Assembly: GCF_005144415.1 (NCBI RefSeq)
Contig: NZ_SWJE01000008.1
Coordinates: 434,001 to 498,000 of the forward strand
DNA: 64,000 nucleotides
Source of the DNA: Trinickia terrae
GTDB taxonomy: Bacteria > Pseudomonadota > Gammaproteobacteria > Burkholderiales > Burkholderiaceae
Reading direction: 5' to 3'
The number at the start of each line of letters is the position of its first letter. Position 1 is the stretch's first letter. The notes under the pieces were generated by a model. That model was not told the origin of the DNA. It saw only the letters and a program-made list of their open reading frames with translations, and did not search any database. Positions 36,477-43,051 of this stretch are shown piece by piece. Made by a program: the position numbers and the translations under genes.

Positions 36477-37187
36477 TTATCGCTGGAATACGCTACGCCC
36501 CGCGCTGCCGGTCGCCTCGCTTTCGAGTTGGGCTTGTTCGGTGGCGGCTCTGGCGAGCAGTGCTTGGATGTCAGGACGGTTGACGGCGTAGCCCTTCTTG
36601 AATGCTTTCTCAAGCAGGTTCGGCAAGTTTTCCTGAACGCGTTTCCAAATTTCGTGACCTTCTTCCCTTGGCCCTATGTAGTATTGGCGCGCCGCCTGGT
36701 TGTATTCACCGAGTCTCGATGAACTGGTGACGGCCGGCCGGCCGTCTGCGTCGGGGCCGGGGTCGTACCATGATTCGTGGCCGGCGAGCTCATCGAGCGT
36801 TCTTGCGTAGAGCCGCCGGTTACGCAGGCTGGCTCGTTCAAGACCTTCCTTTCCGTCCCTGTCGCCAAAGTTGTACTTCCGCTCAAGCGCTTCTTCTTCA
36901 GCTTCGGTGGGCTCGACGATATGCTGCTCGAGCCGATGCTCTTCCATCATCAATTGCGTCGGCGGCGCATTCGGCGCGACCGCGCCGCGGGCGAGTTCAT
37001 CGATCTCGCGCAACCGAGCGACCCGGGGACTGTTGTTAATCGCCGCTTGCAACTGCCGCTGGGCGGCAGCCCGAGGCCGGTTATCCATGAATGGTGCGGA
37101 GGACAAACCGCGTGCTGGCGGACGGCCCGGGCGGTCGGCTTGCGCGGGTTGTTGCCGGGTTGGACTGATGTCTTCGCGTGCCTTCAT
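36477..37187 (-). CDS. DNRP-motif protein of polymorphic-toxin/secreted-effector type
   Basis: 236 residues from the ATG at 37187, with GGAAT 7 nt upstream. Residues 34-55 contain FMDNRPRAAAQRQLQAAI followed by NNSPRVARLR. This DNRP...AQR.L...INNSP pattern is, from memory, a recurrent N-terminal marker of proteobacterial polymorphic toxins and DUF4157-type, contractile-injection-associated proteins. The remainder is charged and helical, with a predicted helix-rich C-terminus (PREEGHEIWKRVQENLPNLL). No toxin catalytic motif, signal peptide or immunity gene is recognised. It is flanked by AT-rich spacer DNA, which hints at transfer. Confidence 0.6.
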   Translation of the reverse strand: MKAREDISPTRQQPAQADRPGRPPARGLSSAPFMDNRPRAAAQRQLQAAINNSPRVARLREIDELARGAVAPNAPPTQLMMEEHRLEQHIVEPTEAEEEALERKYNFGDRDGKEGLERASLRNRRLYARTLDELAGHESWYDPGPDADGRPAVTSSSRLGEYNQAARQYYIGPREEGHEIWKRVQENLPNLLEKAFKKGYAVNRPDIQALLARAATEQAQLESEATGSAGRSVFQR

Positions 37188-37393
37188 CGATAGGATTCCG
37201 TTGGGCATTCGGCGCACATCATACGTGACCGAAGATTAGGCTCGCAACTGTCAATGCGCCCCGCGAATTGCCTGGATTTGCCCCCGTAGTTCCGGACACC
37301 GCCTCACACTCAGGTCGATGAATCGGTCCTGCATCGGAACTCGCGTGGCGAGCGATATTTCAACGCGCTGTTAGTGGATCTTCGGCTGTGATG

Positions 37394-38209
37394 TCACCCA
37401 AGTGCCACTATTCGCATGATCAACAGCAACCCGGCAGCGACGGTCACGCCTCCGATGCCGCGCGCAACGTGCTCCCCGCCTGGCGCGAGACGTTCGACGG
37501 TGATCGCTGCCATCACCATCGTCATCGCCCGCAGATCCATGACGCCGATGACGAGCAGGATCGCCGTCAGTCCAGCGCAGCTATAGCTGCAATGGAGGCC
37601 AAGGCGCAGCCCGAAGCGCCACGCTGTAGCGGCATCCGCAGGCAACGTCCGTCCATGCCCTGGCGCTTCCCGGCAGCTTGCAAGATGGCGCGCCTTCCAC
37701 TCGGTGAACTGAAGCGCGCCCGCAATCAGTACGACCGCACCCGCCGAGACCGGAACGATCCGCGCCGCCACCGGCGCTTGCATCTCGAGCTCCGCAAGCG
37801 CGACACCCGCCGCATACACCGCCGCGCCAAGCGCCGTCCACACGCAGAAATACCCGATACCCGCGAGCGCCGTCAGCGGGGCAAGGCGCGTTTCGCTCGC
37901 GCAGCCCGCAGCCACAGCCCGGCGATAGCGCCACAGCATCGGCACGAGCGACGGCAGCATCATCGCCGCCATCATCACGTCCCACATGCCGATGAACGAG
38001 GCCGCGGCGCTCGTCCACGTCTGTCCGCACATCCGCACCCACGCCATCGACATCTCCCAGCCGCCGGGCATCGGCATCCGGTTCGCGGCCGACATCGACG
38101 CGCACCAGACGATCGTCGCCGCCGCGCTCGCCGCGAACAGCAGCGCCGAGACGACGAAGAACGCGCGCTGGGACCGGTATGCCGGCCTGGAAACAATGAG
38201 TGTGGACAT
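37394..38209 (-). CDS. DUF2182 integral membrane protein
   Basis: 271 residues from the ATG at 38209. Several hydrophobic helices are present. The DUF2182 signature is visible as SFIGMWDVMMAAMMLPSLVPM near residue 70, with Met/Asp/Trp-rich residues, and LRLGLHCSYSCAGLTAILL near residue 195. The family is annotated as predicted metal-binding membrane protein of unknown role, often near DUF1326. It is 41 bp downstream of the DUF899 gene in one operon, divergent from the regulator at 39156. Confidence 0.8.
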   Translation of the reverse strand: MSTLIVSRPAYRSQRAFFVVSALLFAASAAATIVWCASMSAANRMPMPGGWEMSMAWVRMCGQTWTSAAASFIGMWDVMMAAMMLPSLVPMLWRYRRAVAAGCASETRLAPLTALAGIGYFCVWTALGAAVYAAGVALAELEMQAPVAARIVPVSAGAVVLIAGALQFTEWKARHLASCREAPGHGRTLPADAATAWRFGLRLGLHCSYSCAGLTAILLVIGVMDLRAMTMVMAAITVERLAPGGEHVARGIGGVTVAAGLLLIMRIVALG

Positions 38210-38250
38210 GGCCCGCTCCCTCGATGTGCAGACAGCGATCACGGCTCGCC

Positions 38251-39018
38251 TCAGCGCTTGCCGTACTCGTCGTGGCGTTGCCACCAGATGCCCGTCTCGT
38301 TGCGGCCCTTCGGGGCGCGGTCGAGCCACTGGTACATGCCCCAGAGGCCATCGAGTCCGCGCGCGTAGGTGGAGTAGGTGTGATAAACCTCGCCGTCCTC
38401 GAGCACGAATGTGCTCATGCCGGGGCGGTCGCGCCGGTACGTCTCGGCGTCCGTTCCGCAGGTGGCGGCGAACTCGACGACGGGCGCGGGGGGCGGCGTC
38501 AGGTCCATCGCATGGCCGCCGCGCCGGAAGTTGTATTCGACGCTGCCTGCGCGCTGCTGCTCTTCAGTAAACGAAACGTTGAAGTCGAAGTTGAAATCGC
38601 TGCCGACCGAGGACGCCCACGGGAACCCCCAGCCCATGCGCTGCTTGTAGGCCTGCAGCTTGGCGAGCGGCGCGCGCGACACCGCCATCAGCGTGACGTC
38701 GTGATTCGCGAGGTGGATGACGAAGCCGTCGAAGCCGTCCGCGATCGACGAGCACGACGGGCACCCAGCCTTGTAGTCCGGCCCGAACATGAAGTGGTAG
38801 ACGAGGAGCTGCGAGCGTCCTTTGAAGAGGTCCGCGAGCGAGGCGCCGCCGTCTTCGGTCTCGAAGCGGTAGTCCTTCTCCACGCGCACCCATGGCAGCG
38901 CCTGACGCTGCCGCGCGAGCTCGTCGCCGCGCCGCGTCAACTCCTTTTCTGCCTTGAGCAGATCGAGGCGCGCGGCCAGCCACTCGTCGCGGGTTCCGGT
39001 TGTGTGTGTCGTCTTCAT
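38251..39018 (-). CDS. DUF899 thioredoxin-fold protein
   Basis: 255 residues. It shows the DUF899 order: RDEWLAARLDLLKAEKELTR, then RRGDELARQRQALPWVRVEK, and LLVYHFMFGPDYKAGCPSCS. In that last segment the GCPSC pair sits at the position of a thioredoxin CxxC-like site (here CPSC). A SSVGSDFNFDFNVSF segment follows. The function of the family is unproven; a redox or peroxiredoxin-like role is inferred. It is the first gene of the DUF899-DUF2182 operon. Confidence 0.85.
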   Translation of the reverse strand: MKTTHTTGTRDEWLAARLDLLKAEKELTRRGDELARQRQALPWVRVEKDYRFETEDGGASLADLFKGRSQLLVYHFMFGPDYKAGCPSCSSIADGFDGFVIHLANHDVTLMAVSRAPLAKLQAYKQRMGWGFPWASSVGSDFNFDFNVSFTEEQQRAGSVEYNFRRGGHAMDLTPPPAPVVEFAATCGTDAETYRRDRPGMSTFVLEDGEVYHTYSTYARGLDGLWGMYQWLDRAPKGRNETGIWWQRHDEYGKR

Positions 39019-39155
39019 GCTTCCCTCCTTGCGGGATTCGTTGCCGCTCGATCGGTTGAGCCTGGTTCTCGCGGCAACACGTTGGTGACCGATCGTGGTG
39101 CTAGATTAGTGGCCGATATCGACAGGGTGGGAGTGACAAGTGTGGCGGGATTCGA

Positions 39156-40376
39156 ATGGACTCTCTGATCACGGCGGCGGCGCGCGCGCTTGCCGCGGGT
39201 GATCCGCTCGGCGCGCTGAACCGCGTCGCGTTGCGCGACGACGCGCCTGCGCTCGCGCTGCGCGGCATCGCGATGGCGCAGCTCGGCGACCTCGAGCGCG
39301 CGAAGGCGCTCGTGCGCAGCGCGGCGCGCGCCTTCGGCGCGAAAGAGGCCGTGGCGCGCGCAAGGTGCATCGTCGCCGAGGCCGAGATCGCGCTCGCCGC
39401 GCGTGACCTGGGCTGGCCCGCAAAGACGCTCGACGCCGCGCGCGCGACGCTCGAAGCGCACGGCGACAGGCTGAACGCCGCGTATGCGCGGTATCTGGAG
39501 ATCCGGCGTTTGCTCCTGATCGGGCGTCTCGACGAGGCCGAGCGCAGGCTTGCCGAGCTCGATCCCGCGCCGTTTCCGCCGGCGTCGCGGGCTGCGCATG
39601 AGCTCGTCGTGGCCGGGATCGCGCTGCGGCGCCTGAAGACGCAACCGGCACGCGCCGCGCTTGCGCGGGCTGCGCACGCCGCGCGTTACGCGGGGATTCC
39701 CGCGCTGATGGCGGAAGTCGAAAGCGCATCTCAAGTTCTGGATTCGCCTGCGGCGCGCTTGATTTCGCGCCGCGAGGAACGGCTCCTGCTGCTCGAGGAA
39801 GTGGAAGCGTTGCTGGCGTCGAAGGCGCTCGTCGTGGACGCCTGCCGCCTGGTCGTGCGCGACGAGGACACGGTGGTCTCGCTGGCGCGGCGTCCGGTGC
39901 TGTTCACGCTTGCCCGCGCGCTCGCCGAAGCGTGGCCCGACGACGTGCCGCGCGATGCGCTGGTGGAGCGGGCCTTCCGGCTGAGGCTCGCCGACGAATC
40001 GCATCGCGCGCGCTTGCGCGTCGAGATGGGGCGGCTGCGCGCGGAGCTCGGGACGCTCGCCACCATCAGCGCGACGCCGCGGGGCTTTGCGCTCGCGCCG
40101 TGCGCGGCGAGCGAAGTCGTCGTGCTGGCGCAGCCTGTCGACGAGGCGCACGCGGCCGTGCTCGCCTGTCTCGGCGATGGCGAATCGTGGTCGAGCTCGG
40201 CTTTGGCGCTGGCGCTGGGCGCGAGCCAGCGCACCGTGCAGCGCTCGCTCGACGCGCTGGCGGCGGCCGGCAAGGTGCAGTGGTTCGGCCGCGGGCGGGC
40301 GCGCCGCTGGGTGACGCCGCCCGTGCCCGGATTCGCGACGACCTTGTTACTCCCTGCGCCGCTGCTGGATGAGTAG
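39156..40376 (+). CDS. TPR-like and winged-helix transcriptional regulator
   Basis: 406 residues. An alanine-rich N-terminal half of helical repeats (TPR-like, about residues 1-190) is followed by a winged helix around residues 245-310 (PVLFTLARALAEAWPDDVP, then RDALVERAFRLRLADESHRA). A second winged-helix segment lies near the end (LALALGASQRTVQRSLDALA). It is divergent from the DUF899-DUF2182 operon, with 137 bp between starts, and so is its likely regulator. The signal sensed is unknown. Confidence 0.75.
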   Translation: MDSLITAAARALAAGDPLGALNRVALRDDAPALALRGIAMAQLGDLERAKALVRSAARAFGAKEAVARARCIVAEAEIALAARDLGWPAKTLDAARATLEAHGDRLNAAYARYLEIRRLLLIGRLDEAERRLAELDPAPFPPASRAAHELVVAGIALRRLKTQPARAALARAAHAARYAGIPALMAEVESASQVLDSPAARLISRREERLLLLEEVEALLASKALVVDACRLVVRDEDTVVSLARRPVLFTLARALAEAWPDDVPRDALVERAFRLRLADESHRARLRVEMGRLRAELGTLATISATPRGFALAPCAASEVVVLAQPVDEAHAAVLACLGDGESWSSSALALALGASQRTVQRSLDALAAAGKVQWFGRGRARRWVTPPVPGFATTLLLPAPLLDE

Positions 40377-40422
40377 GATGGACGCGTGCGTTGCCAACCA
40401 CCACCTCTGCGGGGACGGAATC

Positions 40423-41064
40423 ATGAAACGATCAGCAGCCGAAATCATCCGCGAATATGGGCCTTTTCCTGGCGTCGAGCGCGTGGGTGGCGTCACCTAC
40501 GACGGTCAGCAAGTCTGGTTTGCGTCAGGCGACAAGCTGAACGCCCTCGATCCGTCGAGCGGGAAGACGAAGCGCTCGATCGACGTCGCCGCGCACGCGG
40601 GCACGGCCTTCGACGGCCGACACCTGTTCCAGATCGCCGAGGATCGCATCCAGAAGATCGATCCGCAGACCGGCAGCGTGCTTGCCACGATTCCGGCGCC
40701 GGGCGGCGGCGGGGACTCGGGGCTCGCGTGGGCCGAAGGGACGCTTTGGGTCGGCGAGTATCGGGCGCGGAAGATTCATCAGATTGATCCGGAAACGGGG
40801 GCGGTGTTGAGGACCATCGAGTCCAATCGCTTCGTGACCGGTGTCACCTGGGTCGATTCGGAGCTGTGGCACGCCACTTGGGAAGGCGACGAGAGCGAGT
40901 TGAGGCGCGTCGATCCGAGCACGGGGGAGGTGCTGGAGAGCCTCAAGATGCCGGATGGAATCGGCGTGTCGGGGCTCGAGTCGGATGGCGAGGATCAGTT
41001 TTTCTGCGGGGGCGGGAATAGCGGGAAGGTGAGGGCGGTGCGGCGGCCTGGGCGGGGGGCGTGA
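40423..41064 (+). CDS. Vgb/YncE-like beta-propeller protein
   Basis: 213 residues from the ATG at 40423, 4 nt after GGGGACGGA. Four or five repeated blades (VWFASGDKLNALDPSSGKTK, LFQIAEDRIQKIDPQTGSV, LWVGEYRARKIHQIDPETGA) match NHL/SMP-30/glutaminyl-cyclase-like propellers. There is no signal peptide, so it is cytoplasmic. Propellers of this type bind ligands or act as lyases or lactonases. It follows the regulator at 39156 by 46 bp and may share its transcript. Confidence 0.8.
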   Translation: MKRSAAEIIREYGPFPGVERVGGVTYDGQQVWFASGDKLNALDPSSGKTKRSIDVAAHAGTAFDGRHLFQIAEDRIQKIDPQTGSVLATIPAPGGGGDSGLAWAEGTLWVGEYRARKIHQIDPETGAVLRTIESNRFVTGVTWVDSELWHATWEGDESELRRVDPSTGEVLESLKMPDGIGVSGLESDGEDQFFCGGGNSGKVRAVRRPGRGA

Positions 41065-41083
41065 GATCGCTCCAGGCGTTATT

Positions 41084-41620
41084 TCACCGCCACTGCATCG
41101 CACGCGCCTTGTGCTCGATATCCTTGGCGAACAGCGGCGTCTCTTCCGCGTTGTGGGCGGTCAGAGCCTGCTGCGCGAATTCGCTCGCCTTGGCGAAGGG
41201 CACGCCGCGCTTTTCAAGCGCCTCTAGATAGCCGGGCGCAGTGCGGACTTCTACGCTATTGATGAACCTCGTCGTGTCGGCATCGATAGCTTCTGCGGTG
41301 AAAGACCAGATCACGACGATCTTGACGCGGCTGCCAATGTCCGGACCGATTGAGTCCGACAACGACACGAGACGGCAACGGCTCCGCTCGGCGACGTCCT
41401 CGACATAGTGCTGAATCATCAGATTGCCAACGTGCTCCACATTGATGGACATACGCTTGCCCTCAGGGGTGAGCGTTGCCGCAGCCGCAATGTGATTCTT
41501 TGAACAGGCCTGATATTCGCTGTCGGTCAAAGTAAAGACCCACTCGGTCAAGTCGATGGACGCGAGCGGTGCGTGAATCGTGGCTTCGGCCGTCGATTCG
41601 GCGATGACTTCGTTGGTCAT
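41084..41620 (-). CDS. SRPBCC-like hypothetical protein
   Basis: 178 residues. The fold suggested by SINVEHVGNLMIQHYVEDV and SRVKIVVIWSFTAEAIDAD, then DTTRFINSVEVRTAPGYLEA, is an alpha/beta START/SRPBCC-like cavity. No signal peptide is present. It begins 18 bp after the isochorismatase-type hydrolase gene on the same strand, so the two form an operon under the divergent HxlR regulator. It may bind or shuttle the small aromatic substrate; this is an inference from context. Confidence 0.6.
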   Translation of the reverse strand: MTNEVIAESTAEATIHAPLASIDLTEWVFTLTDSEYQACSKNHIAAAATLTPEGKRMSINVEHVGNLMIQHYVEDVAERSRCRLVSLSDSIGPDIGSRVKIVVIWSFTAEAIDADTTRFINSVEVRTAPGYLEALEKRGVPFAKASEFAQQALTAHNAEETPLFAKDIEHKARAMQWR

Positions 41621-41638
41621 TGGATAACCTCCGGATCT

Positions 41639-42280
41639 TCAGACAGAGAGCTTTGCGATGATTTCGTCAGTCGAGACAATGGCGCACGCATAAGCCGGCA
41701 TGTTGAACTGTAGCGAGGCGTCCATCTCGGCTTGACCGAAGCTGCCGACAGCATCTTTCACCAGCGTGACTTCGTAGCCGAGCTCGGCCGCAAAGCGAAC
41801 GGTGGATTCGATGCATGTGTTGGCGCGCATGCCGATCACGATGACTTTGCGTAGACCATGCTTCTTGAGCTGCAAGTCAAGATCCGTGTTGGCGAACCCG
41901 CTCGAGAGCCAATGTTCCTGCGCGACGATCTCACCGGGGCGAGGTTCGAAATCGGGGTGAAAACTTCCGCCCCAAGTCCCGTCGGCAAAGACACGTCCCT
42001 TGTCGGCCGAGGCCCCGATGGGCGGTATCGTTTTCCAATGGTTGTGCAGATCGCATTCGCGCCAACGATGGTGAGGGGCGATGAAAACTTGCACGCCAGC
42101 CGTTCGAGCCGCGGCAAGGATCTGCCGCATATGCTCGACGACATTGTTCGCCTCCAGGGTCGAGCGGCAGAGTTCGTAAAGCTTGCCTCCCTCCGACAGG
42201 AAGTCGTTATAGGGATCGACTATGAGCAGCCCCGTCAGCTCGGGTTCATACGTCAGCCCGGAGGCAGATTGATTTGCCAT
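41639..42280 (-). CDS. Isochorismatase-family cysteine hydrolase
   Basis: 213 residues. The early acidic segment LLIVDPYNDFLSEGG (near residue 18) supplies the catalytic Asp. The nucleophile is Cys in GMRANTCIESTVRFAAELGY (near residue 153). It has the family's three-part layout without a signal peptide. It is divergent from the HxlR gene at 42430, with the palindromic site between them, and cotranscribed with the SRPBCC-like gene. The substrate is unknown; relatives cleave N-carbamoyl compounds, nicotinamide or isochorismate. Confidence 0.87.
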   Translation of the reverse strand: MANQSASGLTYEPELTGLLIVDPYNDFLSEGGKLYELCRSTLEANNVVEHMRQILAAARTAGVQVFIAPHHRWRECDLHNHWKTIPPIGASADKGRVFADGTWGGSFHPDFEPRPGEIVAQEHWLSSGFANTDLDLQLKKHGLRKVIVIGMRANTCIESTVRFAAELGYEVTLVKDAVGSFGQAEMDASLQFNMPAYACAIVSTDEIIAKLSV

Positions 42281-42308
42281 TTCGAGGATCCCTTTGGCGC
42301 GTTGACTG

Positions 42309-42333
42309 TGTGACTACAATATTTGAAGTCACA
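42309..42333. promoter_or_regulatory. HxlR-type operator candidate
   Basis: TGTGACT, an 11-nt spacer and AGTCACA make a perfect 7-bp inverted repeat, 25 bp overall. It lies 29 bp from the hydrolase start and about 97 bp from the HxlR start. HxlR proteins bind as dimers to dyads of about this size in divergent promoter regions, so control of both genes is likely. Confidence 0.6.
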
Positions 42334-42429
42334 AAACTTGTAAAGGGCAAAAGCTGGAGCGATGGACGTCAGCGATCTTGGTTCGCAGGGTGGACTGGTT
42401 CAGAATGCGGGGTTTAGTGAGAGATCGAG

Positions 42430-42987
42430 ATGAAACAAGAGAATACTGGCGAGACGCTTTGTCCCCTCGCTCGTGCGGCAGCCGTCATTGCGGATCGCTG
42501 GACCATCTTGATTCTGCGCGAACTTAGAATGGGGAACGACCGCTTTGACGGCATTCGGGCACAGACCGAGATGTCGCCCAACCTGCTTACCCAGCGCCTT
42601 AAAACCATGGAGGACAACGGGCTCATCGAGCGTCGGCTCTATCAAGAGCGACCCAGCCGGTACGCCTACTGCATCACGGACAAGACGCGCGAGCTTGACG
42701 GAATGATGCTGACCCTTCGCCTGTGGGGAATGCGGCACTGCGGGCTCGATCAAGAGGCTGAGGGCGCAGTGACGATGACGCATCGTCGAACCGGCGCGAT
42801 CATCGACGCCGACTGGCAACCCGAAGAAGCCGACCTGCCTTTCACCTTTAGCCAAGTCGAAACCCGGATAAATCCATCGTGGGCGGCCGAACGAGCTGCT
42901 CGCGCGGAAGCCTTTTCGGTAGAGCGGAAGAACCAGGTTTCCAAACGTGCTCCGCGAAAGCGCAATGCCGTTTCCGTCGCGGATTGA
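42430..42987 (+). CDS. HxlR-family transcriptional regulator
   Basis: 185 residues. The HxlR winged helix spans about residues 10-100 and contains CPLARAAAVIADRWTILILR, the family hallmark with an N-terminal Cys that is often redox-responsive, plus NLLTQRLKTMEDNGLIERR. A C-terminal basic tail (RKNQVSKRAPRKRNA) extends beyond the typical domain. It is divergent from the isochorismatase/SRPBCC operon. It may respond to an electrophile or aromatic compound via its Cys. Confidence 0.9.
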   Translation: MKQENTGETLCPLARAAAVIADRWTILILRELRMGNDRFDGIRAQTEMSPNLLTQRLKTMEDNGLIERRLYQERPSRYAYCITDKTRELDGMMLTLRLWGMRHCGLDQEAEGAVTMTHRRTGAIIDADWQPEEADLPFTFSQVETRINPSWAAERAARAEAFSVERKNQVSKRAPRKRNAVSVAD

Positions 42988-43051
42988 CCTTTCGTGTCCA
43001 ACTGCATACAGGCAATCACATCGGTTTTGCCGTCCATGATGTGTCGAGACC

